NCBI RefSeq assembly: GCF_005049235.1
Contig: NZ_SUMD01000002.1
Coordinates: 1 to 64,000 of the forward strand
Length of the DNA stretch: 64,000 nt
Direction: 5' to 3'
Origin: Rhodococcus oryzae
Lineage (GTDB): Bacteria > Actinomycetota > Actinomycetes > Mycobacteriales > Mycobacteriaceae
Made by a program: the position numbers and the translations under genes. This document shows positions 1-8,493 of the stretch, one piece after another (the stretch's first letter is position 1; each line of letters starts with the position of its first letter). The notes beneath the pieces are model-generated. The model had not been told where the DNA came from and did no database searches. It was given only the letters and a program-made list of their open reading frames with translations.

Positions 1-143
1 ACATGTGGGAGCACGCCTTCTACCTCGACTACCAGAACGTCAAGGGCGACTACGTCAACGCCTTCTGGAACATCGTCAACTGGAACGACGTCTCCGCCCG
101 CTTCGACCGCGCCCGCACCCAGACCGCAGGCCTCATCGTCTAA
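1..143 (+). CDS. sodA: Superoxide dismutase (Fe/Mn family), C-terminal 46 residues only
   Basis: The window opens inside this gene and holds only its 3' end. The visible tail reads [12 protein letters not shown] followed by [19 protein letters not shown], the C-terminal signature of Fe/Mn superoxide dismutases. The enzyme converts superoxide to hydrogen peroxide and oxygen. The preceding codon is cut by the window edge but ends in AC, which fits the metal-ligand Asp of the DxWEH(A/S)Y motif, and the His of that motif is present. The last residues RTQTAGLIV are an ordinary end. A strong hairpin follows 20 bases after the stop, so this gene ends its transcript. Iron versus manganese use cannot be judged from the tail. 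Confidence 0.93.
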   Translation, partial: MWEHAFYLDYQNVKGDYVNAFWNIVNWNDVSARFDRARTQTAGLIV

Positions 144-163
144 GCAGCTCCGCCGCACGACCC

Positions 164-198
164 ACTCCGCCGCGCCCGACCTTCGGGCGCGGCGGAGT
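164..198 (+). terminator. Rho-independent-like hairpin after sodA
   Basis: A perfect 15-bp stem (164-178 with 184-198) and a 5-base loop lie just after the sodA stop. A weak T-rich stretch (TCGTTTCC) follows. This is typical of the GC-rich, T-poor terminators of actinomycetes. Confidence 0.85.
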
Positions 199-217
199 CG
201 TTTCCGGCAAACGGTCG

Positions 218-223
218 TATCGT
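218..223 (+). promoter_or_regulatory. -10 element TATCGT for a possibly leaderless transcript
   Basis: TATCGT fits the actinobacterial TANNNT -10 consensus and lies exactly six bases before the ATG at 230. That spacing would start the transcript on the start codon. A GAGGG at 225-229 could also act as a very close ribosome site, so leaderless initiation is an inference. Confidence 0.45.
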
Positions 224-229
224 TGAGGG

Positions 230-1072
230 ATGGACACCCTCGTCGAGGGTCTGACCTTTCCCGATGGGGCACGCTGGCACGACCGGCACCTGTGGTTCTC
301 GGACACGCACGCCGGTGAGGTGTTGGCGTACGACCCGCTGACGGGCGCGCTCAACACCATGGCCGAGGTGCCCGGTCGACCCGCGGGCCTGGGCTTTCTC
401 CCCGACGGTCGGCTCCTCATCGCCTCCACCCGCGACCTGCTCGTACTGCGCCGGGAACCGGACGGCGCCCTGGTCGTGCACGCCGACCTCTCCGGCATCG
501 CCACCTGGTACCTGAACGAGATGTGCGTCGACCGGTTCGGACGCGCCTATGTCGGCAACGTCGGCGACGGCAGCGATCCCCCGCGGCCGCCGCGGCCCGC
601 CGACCTGGCGATGATCGAACCCGACGGCACCGTCCACGACGTCGCGACCGCGATGGTGCTGGCGGGCGGCATGGTCGTGACCTCCGACGGCAACACCCTC
701 ATCGTCGCCGAGAGCCGATCCACCCCCGGCCGGCTGACAGGCTTCACCATCGAGCCCGACGGCGGGCTCGAGCAACGACGGGTGATCGCCGAGTTCGACG
801 CCTCGGTGCACCCCGACGGCCTCGCGATCGACGCCGAGGACGGCGTCTGGGTCGCCTCCCCGTTCGGGGACGAGATCTTCCGCGTCGACGCCGAGGGCGC
901 CATCACCGACCGCCTGTCCGCGCCCCACCCGTACTCGCTCGCGCTGGGCGGGCCCGACGGTCGGGACCTGTTCGTCTGCACCGCCGAGACATGGGTTCCA
1001 GAGGAAGCGGAACGGGACCGCGGCGGCGCCGTGCGGCGGATCCGGGTGCGGGTTCCCGCCGCGCAGACGTAG
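230..1072 (+). CDS. SMP-30/gluconolactonase/LRE-family hydrolase
   Basis: This is a 280-residue protein with the six-bladed beta-propeller pattern of the SMP-30/gluconolactonase/LRE family, whose members hydrolyse lactones using one divalent metal ion. The family's N-terminal metal-ligand Glu fits EGLTFPDGARW (E6). A repeated DGxxxxVA blade motif runs through the protein, and the later Asp ligand fits HPDGLAIDAEDGVWVA (D196). There is no signal peptide, so it is probably cytoplasmic. It stands alone after the sodA terminator, and its substrate cannot be inferred from context. The start is the first ATG after a -10-like TATCGT. Confidence 0.85.
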   Translation: MDTLVEGLTFPDGARWHDRHLWFSDTHAGEVLAYDPLTGALNTMAEVPGRPAGLGFLPDGRLLIASTRDLLVLRREPDGALVVHADLSGIATWYLNEMCVDRFGRAYVGNVGDGSDPPRPPRPADLAMIEPDGTVHDVATAMVLAGGMVVTSDGNTLIVAESRSTPGRLTGFTIEPDGGLEQRRVIAEFDASVHPDGLAIDAEDGVWVASPFGDEIFRVDAEGAITDRLSAPHPYSLALGGPDGRDLFVCTAETWVPEEAERDRGGAVRRIRVRVPAAQT

Positions 1073-1085
1073 CGCGTCCCCCGGT

Positions 1086-1121
1086 TCGGCTGGCACTCCA
1101 TCCCGCTTGTCTGCCAGCCGA
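1086..1121 (+). terminator. Weak hairpin after the SMP-30 gene
   Basis: Ten-bp arms TCGGCTGGCA and TGCCAGCCGA (1086-1095 and 1112-1121) surround a 16-base loop 13 bases after the stop. There is no T tract, so this is a modest terminator candidate. Confidence 0.45.
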
Positions 1122-1189
1122 GTTCGGCGCATCCTGGAGGTGTCCCGGGATGCGGTCCGGGGCGCCCGTCGGGCGGAAGGGGGACGGAC

Positions 1190-1717
1190 GTGAACCAGCA
1201 CGGACACATCGGCGTATCGCCGTTCCATGCCGCCGGGGCGCTGCGCGGGTTCGTCATCTCCGGCCGGTGGCCCGACACCACCAAGGAGTGGGCCCAGCTC
1301 CTGGTGTTCGCGGTCCGGGTCGCCTGCGTACCCGGGTTACTCCCCACCTCAACGGTTTTCGGCGCGCACGAGGATGTTCCCGAGGACCCTGAACCGGGCA
1401 CCGTCGGGCTTGTGGTCGCGGAGGGCCCGGTCCTCGGCGAATCTGCCGTCACACCAGGATGTTTCGCGGAGCATCAGCCGCCCGCGCTGCTGGTGCTGCA
1501 CCCGCCGTCGGAGACCATGCCGTCGTTGCCGGAGTGTGTGGGCGCGGCCTCGGGCTGCCTGTTGCTGCCGGGCGTGCCGCACCTCGGCCTGGACCACCGG
1601 GCGACCTGGGTGGAGGCGGACGCCGACGGGACCGTCACGTCCCTGGTCAGCCGGATGAGCCTCGATCCCAACTCCGACCCCGACACCGCCGTTTTGGCCA
1701 TGCTGCTGGCCTCCTGA
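1190..1717 (+). CDS. Protein of unknown function, 175 aa
   Basis: I do not recognise a family. The GTG start is chosen because GGAAGGGGGA lies about seven bases upstream. The protein is soluble, has no signal peptide or membrane segment, and is rich in Pro, Val and Leu. Cysteines occur near the middle and in a GCLLLPG stretch. It ends 285 bases before the manganese-exporter gene, and the Mn riboswitch begins within that gap, so it is probably transcribed separately from the exporter. Codon use is typical of the window, which supports it being real. Confidence 0.6.
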   Translation: MNQHGHIGVSPFHAAGALRGFVISGRWPDTTKEWAQLLVFAVRVACVPGLLPTSTVFGAHEDVPEDPEPGTVGLVVAEGPVLGESAVTPGCFAEHQPPALLVLHPPSETMPSLPECVGAASGCLLLPGVPHLGLDHRATWVEADADGTVTSLVSRMSLDPNSDPDTAVLAMLLAS

Positions 1718-1794
1718 CGCGGACCGGAAGAACAAAGTTCGGTCTCCCAAACTTGTTGTGCGCTTTGCGATCTCGTGAACCTCGGGTAGTCTTA

Positions 1795-1932
1795 CGCCTA
1801 GCGAAGGGGAGTAGCCCCCAATCGAGCAGTCGACATACTGGTCAGCATCGCGAAGTACGATGCGCCCGGCTGCCCGAACCGACGCCGTCGTTCACGCGAC
1901 AGGCACCGGTGGGCGAGACCTTCGGCTGTCGA
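1795..1932 (+). promoter_or_regulatory. yybP-ykoY (Mn2+) riboswitch aptamer
   Basis: Two hallmark conserved stretches of the yybP-ykoY class are present. One is GCGAAGGGGAGTAGC at 1801-1815. The other is GGGCGAGACCTTCGGC at 1911-1926. CGAAGG (1802-1807) pairs with CCTTCG (1919-1924) to close the basal helix, with a G bulge at 1925 before the helix continues. This class binds Mn2+ and, in the family, turns on manganese-export genes. The gene that follows encodes a GDT1-type transporter, exactly the expected partner. Outer boundaries are approximate. Confidence 0.88.
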
Positions 1933-1950
1933 CGTCCACACGTCGGCGGC

Positions 1951-1997
1951 CGGAGGAACGGTTCCCAACATCCTCCGAAACCAGATAACGGAGGAGG
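1951..1997 (+). promoter_or_regulatory. Ribosome-site sequestering hairpin with alternative anti-sequester arm
   Basis: The heptamer CGGAGGA occurs at 1951-1957 and again at 1989-1995, where it is the ribosome site of the next gene. TCCTCCG at 1971-1977 lies between and is complementary to both. The middle strand can therefore hide the ribosome site or pair upstream and free it. This looks like the translational expression platform of the Mn riboswitch. The link to the aptamer is inferred. Confidence 0.65.
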
Positions 1998-2002
1998 TTC
2001 GC

Positions 2003-2701
2003 ATGCTTGCCGCGCTGCTGCTCAGCTTCGGCGTCATCTTCGTCGCCGAACTCGGCGACAAATCCCAGCTCATGGCGATGGCGTTCGCGCTGCGCTACAA
2101 GTGGTGGGTCGTGATCGGCGGCATCACCGTCGCCACCACCGTGGTGCACCTGGTCTCCGTCGGCGTCGGCCACTACCTGGGCGTGGCCATCCCCACGAAC
2201 CTGATCAGCACCGTCGGTGGCATCGCCTTCCTGATCTTCGCCCTGTGGACCCTGCGCGGCGACAGCCTCAGCGACGACGAGCAGAACAAGGCCACTCGGG
2301 TCGGCACCTCGGCGTTCCTCGCGGTCGCCTCGGCGTTCTTCCTGGCCGAGCTCGGCGACAAGACGATGCTCGCCACCATCACGCTGGCCGCGGACAACGA
2401 CTGGGTCGGCGTGTGGATCGGCTCGACGGTCGGCATGGTCGCGGCCGATGCCCTCGCGATCATCGTCGGCGCCGTGCTGGGCAAGCACCTGCCGGAGCGG
2501 TTCATCCAGCTCGCGGCCGCGACCCTGTTCTTCGTCTTCGGCGTGATGCTGCTGCTCCAGGGCCTGTTCCCCGGGTCCGTGGCGGGCCCGATCGCCGGCG
2601 GCGCGATCCTCGCGGTCGCGGCTGTGGTGGGAGGCGTTCGGTACGCGCGGGCGCGGAAGGCCGTACCGGTCGAGGAGACGAGCGAACCCCTCGACCGGTA
2701 G
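2003..2701 (+). CDS. TMEM165/GDT1-family Mn2+ (cation) exporter
   Basis: This 232-residue membrane protein has the twofold pseudo-symmetry of the UPF0016/GDT1 family. Each half carries the signature ExGDK(S/T): ELGDKSQ at residues 16-22 and ELGDKTM at 116-122, both inside membrane helices. About six or seven hydrophobic segments are visible. Family members move Mn2+ or Ca2+ out of the cytoplasm, and the bacterial ones prevent manganese poisoning. The upstream yybP-ykoY riboswitch strongly supports a manganese role. The short C-terminal tail is charged and cytoplasmic. The start is ATG after GGAGGAGG. The stop lies only 7 bases from the stop of the convergent neighbour. Confidence 0.92.
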   Translation: MLAALLLSFGVIFVAELGDKSQLMAMAFALRYKWWVVIGGITVATTVVHLVSVGVGHYLGVAIPTNLISTVGGIAFLIFALWTLRGDSLSDDEQNKATRVGTSAFLAVASAFFLAELGDKTMLATITLAADNDWVGVWIGSTVGMVAADALAIIVGAVLGKHLPERFIQLAAATLFFVFGVMLLLQGLFPGSVAGPIAGGAILAVAAVVGGVRYARARKAVPVEETSEPLDR

Positions 2702-2708
2702 GTAACCC

Positions 2709-3404
2709 TCAGGAACCCGAGCTGCCGAACCCCCCGAGGTCGGGCGCGACCTGGGTCGTCCCCGTCGCCACCCACCCCGACTCAGGAACCCCGGCTCCGC
2801 TGAAGCGAAGCGCGGACTCCCCGCTGTCCACAGACTCGGTCGCCGTGTAATTCAGGTTCATTCGGACCGATCCGGCGGCGACACCCCAGGAAGACTCGCG
2901 GGTGGGGATGACCCATCCGCCTGTGGGAGCGGTGACTGTGACGTCGCCGGTCTCGGGATCGACCGTGAAGGTCGCGTCGAGAACTGCGTCGGACGACCAC
3001 GAGCTGAGCGATGCATCTCCGCTCGTGAACACGAACCCACGTGGGGTGCGGATGGTGGCGCTCGTGAGCTCCAACCCCGACTGCGGATCCACCAGGTCCC
3101 CAGGCTTGTTGATCGAGAAGTTCGCCCTCACTACTGCGTTTTCACCATGACTCACCCTGTCCCGTCCAGTGAGTTCCACGTCGAAGTCCCCGACCACCGC
3201 CCTGTCCTGGTAACGAAGGTCGTCACAGGCCGAAGGGCCCAAGTCGACGTCGGTGAATGGCTGACAGGCCCCCAGTTCGGAGGTGAAACTGCCGGTGTCG
3301 ACCGCTCCCGCCGCGCCCACCCCGGCTAGCGCACCTCCCGCGACAATCGTCAGCGCCCCGAGCAACGACCCACCCTTGCGCACCACGTGTCCAGCCACTT
3401 CCAC
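2709..3404 (-). CDS. Secreted protein with beta-sandwich-like domain, unknown function
   Basis: The product is 231 residues. I chose the GTG at 3404 because GAGGGAG lies six bases before it, although the frame stays open further upstream. A Sec signal peptide runs over the first 36 or so residues (hydrophobic core after VVRKGG, Ala-rich cleavage near GAAGA). The mature part carries two early cysteines (ACQPF and ACDDL) that could form a disulfide, then a Thr/Val/Ser-rich beta-strand pattern. It resembles the N-terminal domains of the two Ig-like repeat proteins near 52-55 kb in style, and it is clearly related to the decayed gene at 10892-11143. The chain ends GGFGSSGS. Its promoter element is shared with two small secreted genes. 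Confidence 0.75.
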   Translation of the reverse strand: MEVAGHVVRKGGSLLGALTIVAGGALAGVGAAGAVDTGSFTSELGACQPFTDVDLGPSACDDLRYQDRAVVGDFDVELTGRDRVSHGENAVVRANFSINKPGDLVDPQSGLELTSATIRTPRGFVFTSGDASLSSWSSDAVLDATFTVDPETGDVTVTAPTGGWVIPTRESSWGVAAGSVRMNLNYTATESVDSGESALRFSGAGVPESGWVATGTTQVAPDLGGFGSSGS

Positions 3405-3521
3405 TGACGTCTCCCTCAATCGTGAAGCCCCGGCGAGCCCCTTGCCCGCGCCACCCATAGCCCGCCAAGAATAGGGAGCGAAACGACGCACCGAAGCGGA
3501 ATCGGAACGCGACTTTGCGCA

Positions 3522-3540
3522 GTTCAAAGCGTTAAACGCT
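3522..3540 (-). promoter_or_regulatory. Shared secretome promoter element, copy 1 (-35 plus inverted repeat)
   Basis: On the minus strand AGCGTTTAACGCT, a palindrome, runs directly into TTGAAC, a -35-like hexamer 120 bases or so before the start codon. Closely similar blocks sit 126 and 130 bases before two other secreted-protein genes (13367 and 12035). The conserved distance to the start argues for a common promoter and regulator. Confidence 0.55.
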
Positions 3541-3587
3541 GTCTCGAGAGCGTCATTGCCTGCTCCGATCGCGGCGGCCCTCACCCG

Positions 3588-5057
3588 CTACCTGAGACCT
3601 TCGGGCTCCACTGAGTTCGACGTCCCGGTCGAGGCAAGTTCCCCCATCTCGACCACCTCACCCGCGACCGCGCCAACCACCGCGGCGTCGTGACTGATCA
3701 CCAGCAGCGACATCCCCTGCTCGCGGGCGAGTTCCGACAGGATCTCGAGCACGCGTCGCTGCGACACCGAGTCGAGCCCGGTGGTCACCTCATCGCAGAT
3801 CAGCAGCGCGGGTGACGTCGCAAGGGCACGCGCGATCGCGGCGCGTTGCGCCTCACCGCCCGACAGCGAGGACACGCGTGCTCGCGCGATATCGGCAGCG
3901 AGACCAACCTGCCGCAGCGCGATCGTCGCGGCATTCTCGGCGTCCACCCTGGACATGCCCCGCAGCCGCATCGGCCCGCGGGCGATCTGCTCGCCCACGC
4001 TCCGGAACGGATCGAAGGCCGCCTTCGCATCCTGGAACACGTAGGCGATCGCCGCTGCCTGCGCGCGGGAACGCCCCCGGGCGTCGGCCACCAACGCCTC
4101 GCCGTCGAGCAGTACCCGCCCCGCCGACGGCCGGTGCAGCCCGGCGACGACACGGGCGGCGGTGGTCTTGCCGCAACCGGACGGACCGACCAGGGCCACG
4201 CACTCCCCCGGACCGATGCCCAGCGAGAAGTCCCGCAGGACCGGGTCGCTCCGGTAGCCCGCGGTCACCCCGTCCATCACCAGCCGGGGGGTCCGAGCCC
4301 CGGTTCCCGAACTCCGGCCGCGCTCGCGACGCGATGCGCCGGCCTCGAGCAGGGCCAGCGTCTGCTGGTGGGCGGGCGCGTCGAGAAGCGCCACGTCGCC
4401 GGACTCGACAACCCTGCCCTGCATCATCACGACCACGTGCCCGGCCACCGCCCGGACCGCATCGAGGTCGTGCGTGAGCAGGACGATCGTCAGCCCCTCG
4501 CTCGCGAGGCGGGTGATCTCGTCCAGCACGGCCGACCTGTTTGCGGGATCCTGGCCGGTGGTCGGTTCGTCCAGGATCAGGCAGTCCGGGTCCGTCAGCA
4601 GGGTCTGGGCGATGACCAGGCGCTGCTGCTGACCGCCGGAGAGCTGGTGCGGGTAGCGGTCCAGCAGCCGCGCGCCCTCGGGAAAGCTGGCGCGCCGCAA
4701 CGCATCCGGCACGGTGAGCCGGTGCCCCGCGCGGTGTGCGGCGCGTTCGACGTCGCGGAGCACGCTCCCGATCCGCAGCCAGGGCGTGAGCACCGCGGAG
4801 GGCTGTTGCGGCACGTAGCCGAACCGCACCCCCTCGCACTCGAGCAGGAGCGATTCGATTGTCACGCCCGGCCGCCGCTCCCCCATCAAGGCCAGCGCCG
4901 TGGTGGTCTTTCCGCTTCCCGAGCCGCCGATGACGGCGGTGACATCGCCGGCCGGAATGTCCAGGTCGACGCCGTCGACCAGCGTGCGGCCCGCGGCCCG
5001 CGCGGTCAGTCCACGCACCCGGATCGCCTGGCGCCGCCCGTGCACGACCTCGGTCAT
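3588..5057 (-). CDS. ABC transporter ATP-binding protein, two nucleotide-binding domains fused (DppD-DppF type)
   Basis: The 489-residue protein carries two complete ATPase domains. The first has Walker A GGSGSGKTT (about residues 44-52), signature LSGGQQQR and Walker B LILDEPTTG. The second has GPSGCGKTT, LSGGEAQRA and LLICDEVTTG. In dipeptide/nickel importers these are usually separate DppD and DppF proteins; the fusion would power a single transporter. The ATG at 5057 follows GGGGAGGAG and overlaps the permease stop as ATGA, so translation is coupled. It is the last gene of a four-gene importer operon that probably starts with the exporter at 9759. The substrate is not defined by the ATPase. 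Confidence 0.92.
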   Translation of the reverse strand: MTEVVHGRRQAIRVRGLTARAAGRTLVDGVDLDIPAGDVTAVIGGSGSGKTTTALALMGERRPGVTIESLLLECEGVRFGYVPQQPSAVLTPWLRIGSVLRDVERAAHRAGHRLTVPDALRRASFPEGARLLDRYPHQLSGGQQQRLVIAQTLLTDPDCLILDEPTTGQDPANRSAVLDEITRLASEGLTIVLLTHDLDAVRAVAGHVVVMMQGRVVESGDVALLDAPAHQQTLALLEAGASRRERGRSSGTGARTPRLVMDGVTAGYRSDPVLRDFSLGIGPGECVALVGPSGCGKTTAARVVAGLHRPSAGRVLLDGEALVADARGRSRAQAAAIAYVFQDAKAAFDPFRSVGEQIARGPMRLRGMSRVDAENAATIALRQVGLAADIARARVSSLSGGEAQRAAIARALATSPALLICDEVTTGLDSVSQRRVLEILSELAREQGMSLLVISHDAAVVGAVAGEVVEMGELASTGTSNSVEPEGLR

Positions 5058-5896
5058 GTGTCGCTCCTCCCCGGGGACGCCTCTCTCGACGCCACCCTGG
5101 CGCCCGAGTCGAACAACAGATTCACCCCGACCGCGAGCCCGATGATCAACAGGGTCGGGATCAGCACACCCCAAGGGGCGAGGGCGATACCGCTCCGGTT
5201 GCGATCGACCATGACCGCCCAATCGGTGCCCGAGGCGTCGGCCGTCAGCCCGAGGAAGCTGGCGGACGCCACCAGATAGATCGCGCCCACGAAGCGCAGC
5301 CCGGCATCGGCCGCCAGCACGGACAGCAGCGTGCGCCCCAGGTAGCCGATGTTGCGCCGCCACCACGTCTCCCGCTGCAGGCGTAGCGCCTGCATCGCGG
5401 GGCTGTGCGCGGCGTGCAACGCCGAGGCCCTCACCAGCCGGGCGGCGTCCGGAAACTGCAGGACCGCCACCGTCAGCGCCAGCACCGCGGCGTTCGCCTC
5501 CGTCATCGCCACCACGAGGAGCAGCAGCATCATCGACGGGACCGAGAGCAGCAGGTCCAGCGGGCGCATCAACATCTCGTCCACCCACCGCCGCCCCGAT
5601 GTCGCCGCGGCCACTGCCCACGGCACGGCGAGCAGGTAGATCGCGAGCACCGCGGCTGCGGCGATGAGCACCAACGATCGACCGCCGAGCAGGGCCTGGG
5701 TCAGCACGTCGCGGCCCTCCGCGTCCGTGCCGAGCGGCCAGTCGCCGCCCGAGGCGAAGGCGGGGCCGCGGGGGCCGGGCTCGGCGACGAGCGGTCCGCC
5801 GAAAGCCACGAGGAGCGCGGCCGTCGTGAGCGCCGCGCCCACCAGGACCCCCGATCCCCGGCCTCCGCGCCTGCCACCCTCGGTACGCACCGTCAC
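5054..5896 (-). CDS. ABC transporter permease, DppC type
   Basis: This 280-residue membrane protein has the inner-membrane permease fold of dipeptide/nickel importers. It has an N-terminal helix, a periplasmic stretch with PLGTDAEGRDVLTQ (the DppC-type PLGTDxxGRD motif), and about five more helices. The EAA-type loop that contacts the ATPase is near RLVRASALHAAHSPAMQALRL (about residues 165-185). Start GTG 5896 overlaps the previous stop as GTGA, which fixes the start over the upstream in-frame ORF. A second GTG lies two codons on. It pairs with the permease at 5893-6840. Confidence 0.9.
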   Translation of the reverse strand: MTVRTEGGRRGGRGSGVLVGAALTTAALLVAFGGPLVAEPGPRGPAFASGGDWPLGTDAEGRDVLTQALLGGRSLVLIAAAAVLAIYLLAVPWAVAAATSGRRWVDEMLMRPLDLLLSVPSMMLLLLVVAMTEANAAVLALTVAVLQFPDAARLVRASALHAAHSPAMQALRLQRETWWRRNIGYLGRTLLSVLAADAGLRFVGAIYLVASASFLGLTADASGTDWAVMVDRNRSGIALAPWGVLIPTLLIIGLAVGVNLLFDSGARVASREASPGRSDT

Positions 5897-6840
5897 CGTG
5901 CCTCCCGCGCAACGGGATTCAGTGCGAACGCCGCGATGTCGGCGAGCAGGTTCACGCTCACGGTGATCAGCGAGAACAGCACCACCAGACCCAGCAGCAA
6001 CGGCACGTCCCGGCTGCTGACCGCCCCGACCAGCAGCTGCCCGAGCCCGCCGAGCGCGAAGACGGCCTCCACCACAACCACGCCTCCGAGCAACCAGTCC
6101 GACACCCGTGCGAGCTGCTGCACGGCGGGCGTGATCGACCCGGGCAGCGCGTGCCGCCAGACCACCCGGGGCATCGGCACGCCGAGCCGCAGGGTGTGCC
6201 GGGTGTATTCGGACTCCAGCGACGTGATCATCGAGGACCGCACCAGTCGCGACAGCGAGCACACCGGCCGCACCGCGAGCACCGCCACCGGCAGCAACCA
6301 CAGCTCCGGCTGCGCGAGCAACGGTCCGCTCGCGCCGACCGCGGTGGGGGCGAACCACCCGAGCCACACGGCGAACACCGCGACCACCACGATCGCCAGG
6401 GCGAACTCGGGCACCGCGTACAGCGCGACGGTCAGCCAGGAGATCGCCCGGTCCACCCGACCGCCCCGCCGCACCGCCGCGGTGACCCCCAGCAGCAGGG
6501 CGATCGGGATCAGGACCGCGAGGGCGAGCAGCGTCAGCGTCACGGTGGGAACCATTGCTGCGGACAATAATTCGGACACCGGCCGCCCCGAGATCGCCGA
6601 GGTTCCCAGGTCTCCGCGGGCCAGACCCCCGAGCCAGCCCCCGAGCTGATCGAGCAGCGGTCGGTCCAGCCCGAGGGCGCGGCGGAGCCGGGCGATGCGT
6701 TCGGGGTCGGCATCGTCGGCCGCGATGGTGACGGCGGCGTCCCCGGGTAGGAGGGCCGCGACCAGGAACACCACCACCACGACGCCGAGCACCTGCGCAC
6801 CGCCGAGGGCGATGCGCAGGGCGACGTACCGGACGAGCAT
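5893..6840 (-). CDS. ABC transporter permease, DppB type
   Basis: The 315-residue protein has the DppB pattern. A first helix follows MLVRYVALRIALG. A periplasmic segment with the (L/I)GLDRPL-type motif (RRALGLDRPLLDQ) and LARGDLGTSAISGRPV follows, then five helices. The cytoplasmic coupling loop is VRSSMITSLESEYTRHTLRLG. DppB proteins form the membrane channel with DppC. The ATG start overlaps the solute-binding-protein stop by one base (TGATG), so expression is coupled. The gene sits in the middle of the importer operon. Confidence 0.91.
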   Translation of the reverse strand: MLVRYVALRIALGGAQVLGVVVVVFLVAALLPGDAAVTIAADDADPERIARLRRALGLDRPLLDQLGGWLGGLARGDLGTSAISGRPVSELLSAAMVPTVTLTLLALAVLIPIALLLGVTAAVRRGGRVDRAISWLTVALYAVPEFALAIVVVAVFAVWLGWFAPTAVGASGPLLAQPELWLLPVAVLAVRPVCSLSRLVRSSMITSLESEYTRHTLRLGVPMPRVVWRHALPGSITPAVQQLARVSDWLLGGVVVVEAVFALGGLGQLLVGAVSSRDVPLLLGLVVLFSLITVSVNLLADIAAFALNPVAREAR

Positions 6841-8408
6841 CAGGAAAGCCACGCCTTGTCGAAGCGCGCGTAGCCGAGGGTGTTGCTGGGGGCTCCCTCC
6901 GCCACGCCGTCGACGTTGGGCGCAAGCCCGTGCAGCCCGTCGGCGAAACCCCAGACCAGAAGGCCGCCATCGGAATACAACTGTGATTGCATGTCCCGGT
7001 AGGCGCGGGCGCGCACCTCCTCGTCGGTGGTGGCGCTGGCGGTGGCGAACAGGGTGTCGAACTCGGGCCGACGCCACTGCGTGTAGTTCTTGGCGGATGT
7101 CGACAGCATCCGCTGCGCGAGGTGCGACTCGATGGGCATCGCGCCCGACCGGAAGCTGGACAGCACGCCCTCGTCGAGGGTTCGGGTCCAGTAGGTGGAG
7201 CCCTCGCCCACCTTCACCTCGATCCGCAGACCGGCGCGCCCGGCCTGCTCGGCGAAGATGTTGGCCGCCTCGACGAATCCGTTGGTCGCACCGGTCGTGA
7301 GCAACTCGACGCGGGTGTTCTCGGCGCCGGCCCTCCGGATCAGCGCCCGCGCGGCCTCGAGGTCGGCGGTGCGCTGCGGCAGGTCGTCGGCGTAGTACTT
7401 GGCGCCCTTGCCGAACAGGTCGTTGCCCACCACCCCGGAGGTCCCCAGCACGGTGTTGACGAGCTCCTCACGATCGACCAGCGCGAACATCGCCCGGCGC
7501 AGGTCCACGTTGTCGAACGGTGGTCGGTCCACCTTCATCGCGAAACCCGACATCGAGCTGCGTGGCGAACGCAGGATCCGCAGCCGGCGGTCCCCCTCGT
7601 AGGTTCGCGCCGACGTGGCGCCGAGATCGTCGGCGTACTCGGCCTGGCCGCCGAGCAGCGCGTTGATCCGCGCGGTCTCGTCCGGCGCGGACAGGATCTC
7701 GAGTTCCTCGAGATGCGGTGCCCCGTCCCAGTAGTCGGCGAACCGGCGGCCCACGAAGGACCGGCCCGGTTCGAAGGAGACGAAGGTGAACGGTCCCGAG
7801 CCGACGGGGCGGGTGAAGTCGGTGGTGCCCTCGGGGATGACGTAGGCGCCGAAGGCGGCCAGCACGTTGGCCAGGTCGCCGCAGGGCCGGGTGCAGGCGA
7901 ATTCGATGGTGCGATCGTCGATCGCGCGGGACCGCCCGATGTCGATGACCTCGAGCGAGGCCCGCGGCCGCAGCGCGTTCCGCGGGTCCTGGATGCGGGC
8001 GTAGGAGTACAGCACGTCGGCCGATCGGACCGGTCGCCCGTCATGGAACGACGCCTGCCGCAGTTCCACAGTCCAGGACGTGGCGGCGGAATTCGGCCGC
8101 CAGTTCGCGGCGAGCCGCGGCACCGGCCCTAGGTCATTTCCGTACTCGACGAGCTTGTCGTACAGGGCATTCGAACGGGCGACATCGGCGTAGAGGTTGG
8201 TCTTGTGCGGGTCGAGCACCTCCTGGGCGCCGCCTCCCGCGAAGACGGCCCGCAGCCGCCCGCCGTCTCTGGGTGCAGCGCTGCTCGCCGCCTCGCCGTC
8301 GGCCGAGCCGCAGCCGCCCAGCAGGACGGCGCCGGTCGCGGCCGCGCCGAGGCCGAGGAACGTCCGGCGGTTCAGGTGCGGCAGGCGCGTGCGGGTGAGC
8401 GGATTCAT
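6840..8408 (-). CDS. Extracellular solute-binding lipoprotein, family 5 (dipeptide/nickel/opine type)
   Basis: The 522-residue lipoprotein starts at ATG after AAGGAG. Its leader has a twin-arginine motif (RRTFLGLG) and a lipobox LLGGC, so it is probably exported folded and anchored to the outer face of the membrane. The mature chain matches family 5 solute-binding proteins: DVLYSYARI, then PVGSGPFTF, then FDNVDLRRAMFALVDREELV are classical blocks. Such proteins bind peptides, nickel, or metal-opine complexes. The exporter next door and the Zur/Fur-like palindrome suggest a metallophore, but no residue proves the ligand. Confidence 0.9.
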   Translation of the reverse strand: MNPLTRTRLPHLNRRTFLGLGAAATGAVLLGGCGSADGEAASSAAPRDGGRLRAVFAGGGAQEVLDPHKTNLYADVARSNALYDKLVEYGNDLGPVPRLAANWRPNSAATSWTVELRQASFHDGRPVRSADVLYSYARIQDPRNALRPRASLEVIDIGRSRAIDDRTIEFACTRPCGDLANVLAAFGAYVIPEGTTDFTRPVGSGPFTFVSFEPGRSFVGRRFADYWDGAPHLEELEILSAPDETARINALLGGQAEYADDLGATSARTYEGDRRLRILRSPRSSMSGFAMKVDRPPFDNVDLRRAMFALVDREELVNTVLGTSGVVGNDLFGKGAKYYADDLPQRTADLEAARALIRRAGAENTRVELLTTGATNGFVEAANIFAEQAGRAGLRIEVKVGEGSTYWTRTLDEGVLSSFRSGAMPIESHLAQRMLSTSAKNYTQWRRPEFDTLFATASATTDEEVRARAYRDMQSQLYSDGGLLVWGFADGLHGLAPNVDGVAEGAPSNTLGYARFDKAWLS

Positions 8409-8493
8409 GGTCTTCTCCTTGGGGGTGTTGCGAGAGGGTGTGGTGCGAAGCCGCCGTGGGCGGCTCAGCGGGCTTCGGGAACGATGACGCCGA

